64,000 bases of DNA from Amazonocrinis nigriterrae CENA67 (GCF_016056305.1 NZ_JAECZC010000029.1:42904-106903); one strand, 5' to 3'; shown: positions 10,226 through 20,021, counted from the first letter of the stretch. The notes: generated from the sequence alone by a model not told the origin. A program made the numbers and translations.

Positions 10226-10552
10226 CTATGGGCTGGTTTGTAATGTTCTTTGAGGAACTTCAGCATTTAACCAACCTAAAAATCCTTGATTGATAGCTGT
10301 GGGTGAAATCTCAGCAATAAAGTTAGTGTAGCTAATGTGCTGACGGATTAGTTGTTCAATCTCAACCCCATAGCCATCTTGAGTTTTCACAATCAGCACC
10401 ACTTCTGGTTCTTCTGTAATTTTTCCTTCCCAACTGTAGGCGCAGGTAATGGGAAACCAGTTGACACAAACTGCTAGCTTTTGCTCTAGCAATGCTCGAC
10501 CAATTTGACGGGCTTCGTCTGTATTATTTAAGGTAATGTAGTAAAGTTTCAT
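10226..10552 (-). CDS. cutA: CutA divalent-cation tolerance protein
   Basis: Small trimeric protein of the CutA1 family (PII-like fold), linked to divalent metal tolerance. Seen: the opening KLYYITLNNTDEARQIGRALLEQKLAVCVNW (split here: EARQIGRALLEQKLAVCVN is the helix and strand with the conserved Cys-Val-Asn), then YSWEGKITEEPEVVLIVKT and the closing FLGWLN. This order of YxWxGkI..x.E..L..KT is diagnostic. The ATG at 10552 is preferred to the TTG one codon upstream. It is 58 bases downstream of the SLH-GHL10 gene on the same strand. Length (108) is normal. Catalytic activity is not known for the family. Confidence 0.92.
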   Translation of the reverse strand: MKLYYITLNNTDEARQIGRALLEQKLAVCVNWFPITCAYSWEGKITEEPEVVLIVKTQDGYGVEIEQLIRQHISYTNFIAEISPTAINQGFLGWLNAEVPQRTLQTSP

Positions 10553-10613
10553 CAAAAATCTCCGGTAAGTGTGGCAAATTTGCGGCGTTAATACTTAATA
10601 AAAATAGCGTTCT

Positions 10614-12665
10614 CTAAACTGTAATTACCACACCGACGCTTTCATTTGCTAACCTATCGACTGCACACACAGCATAGGTTCCTGGTTGAACAGTAGCAAA
10701 AGTAGTGCCAGCAGATAAAATTCGCACAAGAACCCAACTATCGCCACTTTGACGGTAAAGTGTCCAAGAACGAACTGGTTGCTGATCACCAGGTAGCCAA
10801 TTGAGTTTAGAATTATTAAATCGCAGTTCTTTGGGAGGGGCTGGTGGGACTGCATTTTGCCACGACATACTAGGCACTAGTGCAGGTTTAGCATAAAGCG
10901 AATTTTTGAAATTGTCAGCAATGCCTTGGCGATTTTCCTTGATAGAACTCATACTGAAGAAAATATTCCCCAATGACAAGTCTTTTACTAAGTTGCGACT
11001 AGTTTTAACTTGTTTTTCTATCTCCTCATCTTTCCAGGCTTTACCATCCAGTTGTCCAATATTGTTACCTGCATATATATGTCGCTGTTTGGGATTAATT
11101 TCTGTCCACCATTTCAGCAATACAGGATAACTTTGTTTTCTTTGGTCAGTGCGCCAATATAGTTGTGGAGCTAAATAATCAACCCAGCCTTGCTCTAACC
11201 ATTTCTTAGAGTCAGCATACAATTCACTGTAGGCATCCAAGCCGCTAATTCCTGGTGGTTGTCCGGGGCGATAAATACCAAAAGGACTAATACCAAATTT
11301 CACGTAGGACTTTGTAGTTTTAATTCCTTGAGATAGGCGTAGCACCATCTGATTCACATTTTCTCGCCGCCAGTCAGCTAAACTGAGTGTACCGCCAGTT
11401 TCTTTGTAAGCTGCATAGGTTTCGCCATCTGGGAAAGACTTACCCTCTATGGGATAGGGATAAAAATAGTCATCTAAGTGAATGCCATCCACATCATAGC
11501 GACGTACAACATCGATAATTACGTTGTATACCCTATCTTGGACTATTTTTCTTCCTGGATCCATCCATAACTGATTGCCCCATTGATAAACTACCTCTGG
11601 ATTAGTTACAGATATATGGGGGCGGACATTGGGGGTAGTTTTGGTGCTAGTTTTGGCGCGGTAAGGGTTGAACCAAGCATGAACTTCGATATTGCGTTTG
11701 TGACATTCAGCGATCGCAAATTCCAAAGGATCATAATATGGTTCTGGTGCTTTGCCTTGAGTTCCGCTAATCCAAGCACTCCAAGGTTCTAGCAGGGAAT
11801 TATACGATGCATCTCCCTCTGGTCGCACCTGCAAAATCAAAGCATTGAAGTTTAGCGCTTGTAATTGGTTGATAATTTCCAGTAGTTCAGCTTTTTGTTG
11901 TGCAGCTGGGAGTCCTGCTTTGGAAGGCCAATCACTATTCCATACTGTTGCTACCCAAACCCCCCGAAACTCCCTAGGATGACTTACCCGGACAGTACTA
12001 GGCGATGTTGGCGTGGGTGTTGGTGTTGGTGTGGGTGTTGGTATGGGTGTAGATGCTGGCGGTACTATCAGGTAGGGTGAGGCAATTTTCTGGGCTTGTC
12101 CTTGATACACCAAAACCTGATAAACAATGGCTGTGACATCAGCACGAGTTGCCGCTAAAGTTGGGTTAAGTAATTTGATATTGGGGTAGCTAGCCACTAA
12201 TGCGGCACTAGTAGCAATAGCAACTTGATTTTTGGCATAGTTAGGAATTTTAGCAGCGTCTTGATAAATCTGCGGTAATGCACTCACTAGGTCAGGTTTT
12301 ACCTTAGTGGCAATTTCCAAACCATTCACCAACGCCACCAAGACATCACCTCTAGAAATTCGATCATTGGGGTGAAAACTGCCATCGGGGTATCCCACCA
12401 AAAATCCTGTTTCGTAAACTTTTTGAATGGCACTTGCTGCCCAATGATTAGCAGGGACATCAACAAAGGGGGTATACTGACGCTTCACAGGTAATGTAAA
12501 GACTGCCGCAACTATAGCAGCAAACTCAGCGCGAGTGACTGAATTATCTGGGCGAAAAGTTCCATTGGGATATCCATTCAAAATGCGACGCCCCGTTAAG
12601 GCTTCAATAAATAGGCGTGCCCAATGGTTTTGAACATCCGAGAAGCGGGTAGAGTTAGATACCAT
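10614..12665 (-). CDS. SLH-domain protein with GHL10 (DUF187) glycosidase-like domain
   Basis: Surface or periplasmic protein. Three S-layer homology units occupy about 8-190 (FSDVQNHWARLFIEAL, then FVDVPANHWAASAIQKV, then a weaker third unit). A Pro-Thr linker follows (TPIPTPTPTPTPTPT, about 205-222). The glycosyl-hydrolase-like 10 domain covers about 230-600 (REFRGVWVATVWNSDWPS, then VHAWFNPYRAK, then DGIHLDDYFYPYP). The C-terminus is short and Fn3-like. GHL10 proteins are presumed to act on peptidoglycan or other glycans, and SLH units bind cell-wall polymers. Odd: the N-terminus starts straight into SLH-1 with no visible signal peptide, and no upstream in-frame start supplies one. A frame lesion upstream or non-classical export is possible. 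Confidence 0.88.
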   Translation of the reverse strand: MVSNSTRFSDVQNHWARLFIEALTGRRILNGYPNGTFRPDNSVTRAEFAAIVAAVFTLPVKRQYTPFVDVPANHWAASAIQKVYETGFLVGYPDGSFHPNDRISRGDVLVALVNGLEIATKVKPDLVSALPQIYQDAAKIPNYAKNQVAIATSAALVASYPNIKLLNPTLAATRADVTAIVYQVLVYQGQAQKIASPYLIVPPASTPIPTPTPTPTPTPTSPSTVRVSHPREFRGVWVATVWNSDWPSKAGLPAAQQKAELLEIINQLQALNFNALILQVRPEGDASYNSLLEPWSAWISGTQGKAPEPYYDPLEFAIAECHKRNIEVHAWFNPYRAKTSTKTTPNVRPHISVTNPEVVYQWGNQLWMDPGRKIVQDRVYNVIIDVVRRYDVDGIHLDDYFYPYPIEGKSFPDGETYAAYKETGGTLSLADWRRENVNQMVLRLSQGIKTTKSYVKFGISPFGIYRPGQPPGISGLDAYSELYADSKKWLEQGWVDYLAPQLYWRTDQRKQSYPVLLKWWTEINPKQRHIYAGNNIGQLDGKAWKDEEIEKQVKTSRNLVKDLSLGNIFFSMSSIKENRQGIADNFKNSLYAKPALVPSMSWQNAVPPAPPKELRFNNSKLNWLPGDQQPVRSWTLYRQSGDSWVLVRILSAGTTFATVQPGTYAVCAVDRLANESVGVVITV

Positions 12666-12756
12666 TGTCCCTTGCTTAGCTAGTTTTTAGCTTTATATCC
12701 TTAGTTAATTTAGCAAGACGAGAGCGATCGCGTTTGGTTTTTTGTATAAATTTTCA

Positions 12757-12838
12757 CAGTTGTCACACTACGACTTTTCTCTATGTAGGATATGGATATG
12801 AGTTAATATTTTGTGCAGCTTATGGTTAATATAGCAGG
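12757..12838. repeat. Direct repeat (Uma2 upstream region), copy 1
   Basis: About 80 bases covering the upstream region and start codon of the Uma2 remnant. A diverged second copy lies at 12936-13013. Shared blocks include TATTTTGTGCAG and TTATGGTTAA. This is best explained as a local duplication. Confidence 0.7.
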
Positions 12839-12935
12839 TCAACTCACTATAGAAGAGTTTCTAGCGCTACCAGAGGGAGATATATACTATGAGCTTGTCG
12901 ATGGTCAAGCAATCCCTAAAATTATTACCTTTTGA
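12822..12935 (+). pseudogene. Uma2-family (DUF820) nuclease-like remnant
   Basis: A 37-codon open frame starting MVNIAGQLTIEEFLALPEGD and continuing IYYELVDGQAIPK. This is the N-terminus of Uma2/DUF820 PD-(D/E)XK-type proteins (usually about 190 residues), stopped by TGA at 12933. Everything after the first conserved block is missing. Uma2 genes are heavily multiplied in cyanobacteria, and decayed copies are common. No product is expected. Confidence 0.8.
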
Positions 12936-13013
12936 CAGTTGGGAAACTGACACTTTTCCCTCTGTAGATATGTGTATGATTTACTATTTTGTGCAGTTTA
13001 TGGTTAACATAAT
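12936..13013. repeat. Direct repeat (Uma2 upstream region), copy 2
   Basis: Second, diverged copy of 12757-12838, including the ATGGTTAACATA start-codon context, but the reading frame stops after four codons. It starts at the stop codon of the first Uma2 remnant, which suggests a tandem duplication followed by deletion. Confidence 0.65.
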
Positions 13014-13098
13014 TTGAGAGAAGTCAATTCACCTAATCGCCCTCTTGCGCTCACTAGCTAAAATATAACGGAAAATCATTAGTCTAGGATTCTGACAA

Positions 13099-13557
13099 GT
13101 GCGAAAACGAGTATTTTTGATATTATTTATACTTAGCTTCCTTGGCGTTCTAGGCTTTGCTCACATAGTAGATATCTCCGAGCGATCGCCAACAGTCAAA
13201 TGCCGTCCGTGGGGATTTATCTCATCACAAGAAGGAAAATATTACTCATATCCAGAGAAAGTAGTGGTTCAACCTTGGCGTGGTAGGCATCATGTCTACG
13301 GTATATTTATGTTACCCAATGGATACCGTAGCGATCATTTTGTCACGTTACAAATACCTGGAGAAAAAACTTATTGTGGAAGACTTGTAGGTCACAATAA
13401 TTCTATTACAGGTATTAATGCCAAGCCTGGATATTCTTTGGCAAGAGGATACTTTAACACGCGAATTGCTATTAAGCTAATTGCTGAAGGCAAGGGAAAT
13501 CAGTTACTACAACGTAGTAACTGGAGATTGGGTTATGTCAAAAAAGCAGGGGAGTAG
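13099..13557 (+). CDS. Hypothetical exported small protein
   Basis: I do not recognise the family. The GTG-started 152-residue product opens with a signal-anchor-like stretch (RKRVFLILFILSFLGVLGF), so it is probably exported or membrane-tethered. The remainder is rich in aromatic and basic residues, with two cysteines that could form a disulfide (VKCRPWGF and TYCGRLVG). It stands alone downstream of the Uma2 remnant. No ribosome-binding motif stands out before the GTG. Confidence 0.55.
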   Translation: MRKRVFLILFILSFLGVLGFAHIVDISERSPTVKCRPWGFISSQEGKYYSYPEKVVVQPWRGRHHVYGIFMLPNGYRSDHFVTLQIPGEKTYCGRLVGHNNSITGINAKPGYSLARGYFNTRIAIKLIAEGKGNQLLQRSNWRLGYVKKAGE

Positions 13558-13664
13558 GGGTGCAGGGGGGAAGAAATCGTACTACGTCAAACGCAACATA
13601 GTATTAGAACAGTGTTGATTGCTCAAAGTTCTGAAGCAAGTGATTTTATACTCAGAACTCAGCA

Positions 13665-13693
13665 GTACAGACGATTCGGCGAATCGTCTCTAC
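13665..13693. repeat. Palindromic dispersed repeat, copy 2
   Basis: Exact reverse complement of the 29-base element at 10027-10055. It is located downstream of the nucleoside transporter gene and next to a degenerate CTCAGAACTCAGC tandem sequence. Confidence 0.9.
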
Positions 13694-13716
13694 TCAGCAC
13701 TCAGCACTTTACTAGA

Positions 13717-14925
13717 TTACACTAGCAGCCCAGCAATACAAGCGGTGATAAAACCTGCGAGTAATCCACCAATCATTGCTCTGACACCCATACGAGCTAA
13801 GTCGTGTTGACGTTGCGGTGCCATCCCTGCAATCCCACCAATGGTAATGCCAATTGAACCAATATTGGCAAAATTACACAATGCATAAGTGGCAATAATC
13901 ACTGCACGTTGTGAAATTTTGCCACTCTCAATTAATGTCTTCAAATCTAAGAAAGCGATAAACTCATTGAGAATTGTTTTTGTACCTAACAACGCCCCCA
14001 CTTGCCTACAATCATTCCAAGGTACTCCCATCAAAAATGCTACGGGAGCCATGATAAAAGACAATATCCACTGCAATGATAGCTGCTGTAAACCAACACG
14101 CGCTCCCAACCATCCCAGCAGTGCATTCACAGCAGCCAACAATCCCAAAAAGGCAATGATCATTACCCCAACGTTAACTGCTAGCTTCACACCATCAATT
14201 GCCCCACTAGTAGCAGCATCAATTACATTCACATAACTTGTTTTTACATCCATTTTTGCCTTACCAGTGGTTTCTGATATTTCCGTTTCTGGATATAGCA
14301 ATTTTGATACTACCAATGATGTGGGAGCAGTCATAAAGAAGGCAGCAATTAAGTGTTCTGCTGGAATACCAAAAGAAAGATACGCCCCTAGAACTCCACC
14401 TGCAATTGTGGCAAAACCCCCAGTCATTACTGCATGGAGTTCTGATTGCGTCATATTAGCTACATAAGGTTTGACCATCAGTGCAGACTCTGTTGGCCCT
14501 AAGAAAATGTTACCTGCACAGGATAAAGACTCAGACCCTGATGTTTTCATTGTCTTGATCATGATCCATGCCAGCAAATTCACTACTCGTTGTAATATGC
14601 CGTAGTAATACAAAACGCTAATAAAGGCGGAAAAAAAGATGATTGTGGGCAGTACTTGGAAGGCAAATAAATGATCTTTAAAATTCTCTCCAAAAACAAA
14701 TTTAGCCCCAACATCAGAAAAGGCCAAAAAATGACTCACAATATCTCCTAGAGATTTAAACACATTTAAACCCCAAGAAGTTTTAAGAATTAATAACGCA
14801 AATACAAACTCTAGCCCTAAACCCCACACCACTGTTCGCCATCTCACTGCTTGACGATCAACAGATAGAATGTAAGATATGCCGATAAAAACTAATATTC
14901 CTAGTGCAGAAATAGCGCGTTCCAT
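13717..14925 (-). CDS. CNT-family nucleoside transporter (NupC-type)
   Basis: Concentrative nucleoside transporter importing nucleosides with H+ or Na+ across the plasma membrane. About ten hydrophobic helices. Family marks: ESALMVKPYVANMTQSELH (with GNIFLGPTESA just before), GGFATIAGGVLGAY, PWNDCRQVGALLGTKTILNEF and ALCNFANIGSIGI. The ATG at 14925 is chosen over the TTG at 14937 because GGAAG lies five to nine bases upstream of it. Length (402) is normal. It is monocistronic. Substrate range is unknown. Nucleoside uptake would fit with the amidohydrolase group further right, but nothing links them directly. Confidence 0.92.
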   Translation of the reverse strand: MERAISALGILVFIGISYILSVDRQAVRWRTVVWGLGLEFVFALLILKTSWGLNVFKSLGDIVSHFLAFSDVGAKFVFGENFKDHLFAFQVLPTIIFFSAFISVLYYYGILQRVVNLLAWIMIKTMKTSGSESLSCAGNIFLGPTESALMVKPYVANMTQSELHAVMTGGFATIAGGVLGAYLSFGIPAEHLIAAFFMTAPTSLVVSKLLYPETEISETTGKAKMDVKTSYVNVIDAATSGAIDGVKLAVNVGVMIIAFLGLLAAVNALLGWLGARVGLQQLSLQWILSFIMAPVAFLMGVPWNDCRQVGALLGTKTILNEFIAFLDLKTLIESGKISQRAVIIATYALCNFANIGSIGITIGGIAGMAPQRQHDLARMGVRAMIGGLLAGFITACIAGLLV

Positions 14926-15159
14926 GTTTACTTCCAAAAATTATATTGCTAAGACATGATTGTGAATAAGCATACACAAAAGTATGTATTTATTTACATG
15001 TTTGTGGTTAATTACTAGAGTTTTGAGGTGGTGATCATGAGCGCGATCGCAGTTTATTATTTTGTGAGAAAGTTATCATTTCAAATATTGAAGGCATTCT
15101 AGAAATAGAAACCATCAATGTATAACAAAAAAATTTTATTTTGTGAGTAAAATAAAACT

Positions 15160-18100
15160 ATGGTGTCACTAACAGGATATCAAGTGCGTGAGCTAATTTA
15201 TGCAGGCTCCAGAACTTTAGTGCATCGCGGTATTAGAGAATCAGATCATAAACCAGTAATCATCAAACTCTTACGGCGTGAGTATCCCACGTTTTACGAA
15301 CTTGTACGGTTTCGCAATCAGTACACAATTACCAAAAACTTGGATATTGATGGCATCATTAAACCCTGTAGCCTGGAAATTTATCAAAAAAGCTATGCCT
15401 TAGTCATGGAAGACTTGGGTGATATTTCTCTGCAAGAATACGCTGCAAATCACCCACTTAATCTGACAGACTTTTTTCACATTGCCATTCAAATTGTCTT
15501 AATTCTTGACAAACTGTATCGCCATCGGGTGATTCATAAAGATATCAAACCTGCCAACATTTTGATTAAACCCAATAGCAAACAAGTAAGACTCATCGAT
15601 TTTAGTATTGCTTCTCTGCTGAACAGAGAAACGCAAACCCTCACCAGTCCCCATGTCTTAGAAGGGACGTTACCATACCTGTCTCCCGAACAAACAGGAA
15701 GAATGAACCGCTTAATTGACTATCGCAGCGACTTTTATTCTTTGGGTGTAACTTTTTTTGAACTTCTCACCAATGAGTTACCTTTCAAATGTGATGACCC
15801 GATGGAGTTGGTGTATTGTCACTTGGCTAAGCTTCCTCCACAAGTTCATACGATCAATCCTGATGTTCCACCAATTTTGTCTCGGATGATCAGCAAATTG
15901 ATGGCGAAAAATGCTGAAGACCGCTATCAGAGTGCTTTAGGGTTAAAGTATGACTTAGAAACTTGTCAGCGTCAGTGGCAACAGACTGGCAGTATCAAAG
16001 ATTTTAACTTAGGAGTTCGGGATATTTGCGATCGCTTTATCATCCCCGAAAAACTCTATGGTCGCCAAGCAGAAGTAGAAACCTTACTCGCAGCATTCGA
16101 CCGAGTGTCGAAAGGAAACACTGAAATGATGTTAGTAGCAGGTTTCTCTGGTATTGGTAAAACTGTCGTAGTTAAGGAAGTCCACAAACCTATCGTCCGA
16201 CAGCGCGGTTATTTTATCAAAGGAAAATATGACCAATTCCAGCGCAATATTCCTTTTTCTGGCTTTGTGCAAGCTTTCCGCGACTTAATTGGGCAATTAC
16301 TCAGTGAAAGTGATGCTCAACTGCAACAGTGGAAAACTCAGATATTGGAAGCATTGGGGGAAAATGGACAAGTCATGATTGACGTTATTCCCGAACTTGA
16401 GAAAATTATCGGGACGCAACCACCTGTACTGCAACTATCATGGAGTGCTGCTCAAAATCGTTTCGATTTATTGTTTCAGAAATTTATCCAAGTTTTCACT
16501 ACTAAACAGCATCCCTTGGTAATTTTTCTTGATGATTTGCAATGGGCAGATTTGGCATCTCTCAAATTAATGCAACTGCTCATAAGTAAAACTGATACTC
16601 GCTATCTATTATTAATTGGTGCCTATCGTGATAACGAAGTTTCGACTACACATCCGTTGACGATGACGTTAGAAGAAATTCAAAATCTAGGAGCTATCAT
16701 TAATACTATTACTTTAGATCCACTCCAGGAACCAGATTTAAACCAACTCATTGCTGATACTCTTAACTGTTCTCTAACAATTTCTTTACCATTAACGAAA
16801 CTGGTATATCAAAAAACTAAAGGTAATCCTTTATTTGCTAATCATTTTCTCAAGTATCTCCATGAAGAAAATTTAATGAATTTTAACTTTGATGAAGGTT
16901 GCTGGCAATGTGATTTTGCTCAAATCAAAGCATTAGCTATTACTGATAATATCGTGGAATTTTTAGCAATTAAATTGCAAAAATTACCACAATCTACTGT
17001 GGAAGTTTTGAAATTAGCTGCTTGTATTGGCAACCAATTTGATTTAGTGACTTTAGCAATTGTCAATGAAAAATCTCTTCTAGCAACAGCAGCCGATTTG
17101 TGGAGGGCGTTACAAGAAGGACTGATTATTCCCAACAGTGAAGTTTATAAGTTTTTTCAACCTGACGTTAATATTCAATCATCAGTAGTCAATGAACTTC
17201 AATTAATAGCTACTGATAATGCAAAAGTGACAGTCGCTTATAGATTTCTGCATGACCGCGTACAACAAGCTGCATCTCTTCTAATTCCGGAAAATCAGAA
17301 AAAGGTAACGCACTTAAAAATTGGACAAATACTTTTAAAAAATATCTCTGCTAAAAAACGAGAAGAAAACATCTTTGTATTGGTTAATCAGCTGAATATG
17401 GGAGCGGATTTAATCACTAATCAGTTAGATAAAAATGAACTAGCTCAACTGAACTTAATAGCAGGACATAAAGCGAAATCAGCTACAGCTTATGAGACAG
17501 CAGTTAGGTATCTAAATACTGGGTTAGAAATGCTGGTGGATGATAGTTGGCACACTCAGTATGACCTGACTTTGAAACTCTACATTGAAAGTACAGAAGC
17601 AGAATATTTAAACGGTAGTTTTGATAGTGCTAGCAAACTGATTAAAATCGCTTTACCAAACACCAAAACACTGCTTGACCAGGTGAAATTATACGAAGCT
17701 CAAATGCAAATTTTCATATCTAAACTAGAGATGGTTAAAGCAATTGACATTGGGCTGCAAGTTTTAGAAAAATTAGGCATTAAACTTGTGAATTTGGCAG
17801 GTGAGGAAAGCTTAGTAGTTGAATTACCCAACATCGCTGATATCGAAAAATTTTTGGTGATGACTGACCCCTATCAACTATCAGCAATGGAGATTTTGAA
17901 AATCCTCTGTGCCCCTGTTTTTATGGCTAAGCCAGAAATTTTTACTCAGTTGATTATCACAATGGTCAATCTTTGCATTGAACATGGTAATTCAGCTTTA
18001 TCTGCCTTTGCCTATGGTTTTTATGGCTTGTTATTATCTGGTATTGGCAAGTTGAGTGATGGATATCATGCTGGAAACATTGCTTTAAAACTGTTGGATA

Positions 18101-19785
18101 AATTTGATGCTAAAGAACTGAAAGCAAAAGTTTATAACTTGTTCAATTCTAACATTAGAACCTGGAAAGAGCATACTAAAAACAGTATTCAACCTCTACA
18201 AGAAGGAGTGCAAAGTGGGTTGGATACTGGAGATATTGAGTGGGGTGGTTACTGTGCTGCCAACTTGTGTAGTTACCTATTTTTTTCAGCAGATAACTTG
18301 CAATCAGTTGTTAAGCAACAGGCAACATACATAGATATTTGCATCAAAATTAAACAAGAAATACCCATCCATTTTTCTCAAGTATGGCGACAACTAGGTT
18401 TGAATTTCCAAGGTTTATCTCCAAATCCGTGTTTATTGATTGGTGAAAGCTTCAATGAAGCTCAAATGCTGCCACGTTTAATTGCAGCCAAAAGTGGTAC
18501 AGTGTTGTTCATTTTTTATGTAGCTAAAATAATTCTATTTTATTACTTTGGAGATTATGCCCAGGCTTTAGAACAAGTAAAATTAGCCAATGAACAGTCC
18601 GGTTCAGCATTTGGTTTCATGCAGGTTGTGATTCTTAACTTCTATCATTCATTGGCACTCCTTGCTCACTATACCCAGGTCGAACCTAGCGAACAACAAA
18701 AGTATCTAGAGCAAGTTGAAGTTAACCAAGAAAAAATGAAATTTTGGGCAGATCATGCGCCAATGAACAATCTGCATCGTTACATGTTAGTAGAGGCAGA
18801 AAAGGCGCGAGTGCTTGGGCAAAAATGGGAAGCATCTGAGCGATATGATAGCGCTCTTGCCAATGCGAAAGAAAATGCTTATATCCAGGAAGAAGCCCTG
18901 ATCCACGAACTTGCTACTAACTTCTATTTAATGTGTAAAAGAGAGCAAATTGCCCAAAATTATTTACTGAATGCCTACTATTGCTATGCCCTTTTGGGTG
19001 CTAAAGCAAAAGTTGATGACTTAGAAAAGCGTTATTCACAATTACTCGCCCCTATACTACAATGGGAGAAAAATTGCGTCAATTCCAAGGATTCTATTTC
19101 GACGTTCAGTAGTTTTTATCTCTCTACTTTTAGCGATGAGACAACCTTCTCTTCCAGTAGTAGCGCTTCAGAAATTATGGATTTTGCAAGTGTCCTCAAA
19201 GCCTCTCAAGCACTGTCTAGGGAAATTCAACTTGACAAGTTGCTCTCTACATTCATGCAAGTAGTGATGGAGAATACAGGAGCTAAAAAATCTGTTTTGA
19301 TTTTGCTTAAGGATAACAGTTGGGTAATAGAGGCAATTGCAACAGTCCAGACAAGACCAAATGTTCTACAATCTATTCCCATTGAATTAAGTCAAGAGAT
19401 TCCCTTGACTGTGATTAACTATGTTAAACACACTTTAGAATCATTGGTAGTCGATAATGCAAATGTAGATAATTCCTTAATTTGTGACTCATACATTATC
19501 CGAGAACAACCTAAAAGTTTATTGTGTTATCCGATTGTTCATGAAAGAGAATTGATTGGCATTCTTTATTTAGAAAATAATCTGACTTTAGGAATATTTA
19601 CAAGCGATCGCTTTGCCGTTGTCAAGCTTCTTTGTTCCCAAGCTGCTATATCCTTAGACAACGCTCATCTCTATCAAGAGACTCAAAATTATGCCCAGAA
19701 ATTAGAAAATCACATTCAATACTTGCAGCAAATGCAAATACAATTAGTACAAAGTTTGAGGATTTATTTACAACTAAAGCTGTAG
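15160..19785 (+). CDS. Ser/Thr kinase-ATPase-GAF protein, truncated before its histidine kinase
   Basis: Member of the large cyanobacterial kinases with an N-terminal Hanks-type kinase (about 8-270), an AAA/STAND-like ATPase (about 290-660), a long TPR-like helical region (about 700-1290) and a GAF domain (about 1345-1505), normally followed by a histidine kinase. Seen: VIHKDIKPANILI (catalytic loop, HKD), LIDFSIAS (DFS in place of DFG), YLSPEQTGRMN, Walker A GFSGIGKT and Walker B LVIFLDDLQWAD. The protein ends in the coiled coil that leads into the HisKA domain (QMQIQLVQS), and ten out-of-frame residues follow. A fragment of the lost HATPase domain lies directly behind in another frame. The kinase may still work but cannot signal by His phosphorylation. 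It is monocistronic. Confidence 0.92.
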   Translation: MVSLTGYQVRELIYAGSRTLVHRGIRESDHKPVIIKLLRREYPTFYELVRFRNQYTITKNLDIDGIIKPCSLEIYQKSYALVMEDLGDISLQEYAANHPLNLTDFFHIAIQIVLILDKLYRHRVIHKDIKPANILIKPNSKQVRLIDFSIASLLNRETQTLTSPHVLEGTLPYLSPEQTGRMNRLIDYRSDFYSLGVTFFELLTNELPFKCDDPMELVYCHLAKLPPQVHTINPDVPPILSRMISKLMAKNAEDRYQSALGLKYDLETCQRQWQQTGSIKDFNLGVRDICDRFIIPEKLYGRQAEVETLLAAFDRVSKGNTEMMLVAGFSGIGKTVVVKEVHKPIVRQRGYFIKGKYDQFQRNIPFSGFVQAFRDLIGQLLSESDAQLQQWKTQILEALGENGQVMIDVIPELEKIIGTQPPVLQLSWSAAQNRFDLLFQKFIQVFTTKQHPLVIFLDDLQWADLASLKLMQLLISKTDTRYLLLIGAYRDNEVSTTHPLTMTLEEIQNLGAIINTITLDPLQEPDLNQLIADTLNCSLTISLPLTKLVYQKTKGNPLFANHFLKYLHEENLMNFNFDEGCWQCDFAQIKALAITDNIVEFLAIKLQKLPQSTVEVLKLAACIGNQFDLVTLAIVNEKSLLATAADLWRALQEGLIIPNSEVYKFFQPDVNIQSSVVNELQLIATDNAKVTVAYRFLHDRVQQAASLLIPENQKKVTHLKIGQILLKNISAKKREENIFVLVNQLNMGADLITNQLDKNELAQLNLIAGHKAKSATAYETAVRYLNTGLEMLVDDSWHTQYDLTLKLYIESTEAEYLNGSFDSASKLIKIALPNTKTLLDQVKLYEAQMQIFISKLEMVKAIDIGLQVLEKLGIKLVNLAGEESLVVELPNIADIEKFLVMTDPYQLSAMEILKILCAPVFMAKPEIFTQLIITMVNLCIEHGNSALSAFAYGFYGLLLSGIGKLSDGYHAGNIALKLLDKFDAKELKAKVYNLFNSNIRTWKEHTKNSIQPLQEGVQSGLDTGDIEWGGYCAANLCSYLFFSADNLQSVVKQQATYIDICIKIKQEIPIHFSQVWRQLGLNFQGLSPNPCLLIGESFNEAQMLPRLIAAKSGTVLFIFYVAKIILFYYFGDYAQALEQVKLANEQSGSAFGFMQVVILNFYHSLALLAHYTQVEPSEQQKYLEQVEVNQEKMKFWADHAPMNNLHRYMLVEAEKARVLGQKWEASERYDSALANAKENAYIQEEALIHELATNFYLMCKREQIAQNYLLNAYYCYALLGAKAKVDDLEKRYSQLLAPILQWEKNCVNSKDSISTFSSFYLSTFSDETTFSSSSSASEIMDFASVLKASQALSREIQLDKLLSTFMQVVMENTGAKKSVLILLKDNSWVIEAIATVQTRPNVLQSIPIELSQEIPLTVINYVKHTLESLVVDNANVDNSLICDSYIIREQPKSLLCYPIVHERELIGILYLENNLTLGIFTSDRFAVVKLLCSQAAISLDNAHLYQETQNYAQKLENHIQYLQQMQIQLVQSLRIYLQLKL

Positions 19786-19835
19786 ATAAAGGTACAGCAT
19801 TAAGACTAGCGATCGCTCGGCAAATTATGGTTTAG
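19755..19835 (+). pseudogene. Residual HATPase tail of a deleted histidine kinase domain
   Basis: Read in the frame starting at 19755, the DNA gives FEDLFTTKAVDKGTALRLAI, then ARQIMV and a stop. This matches the G2-box region of histidine kinase ATPase domains (F.PFFTTK.V..GTGLGL.I..QIV). It starts exactly where the upstream frame leaves the coiled coil, so roughly 250 codons (HisKA and most of HATPase) were deleted and the ends joined out of frame. GTALRL for GTGLGL shows further decay. Confidence 0.88.
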
Positions 19836-20021
19836 AATTAATCGGCTTATTGATTACCGATCTAAGTTTGATAGGCTTATTTTGAACATAACCCTAGCAA
19901 TAACCCCATCAATAATTAATCCTAAACCGCATTTGAAAAGTATAGAGCGAGAGTTGTGCGATCGCTAAAATACCTTGTTAGGCGGCAGCATTCACCAAGC
20001 TACTGTTTGCAAATTCTCTAT

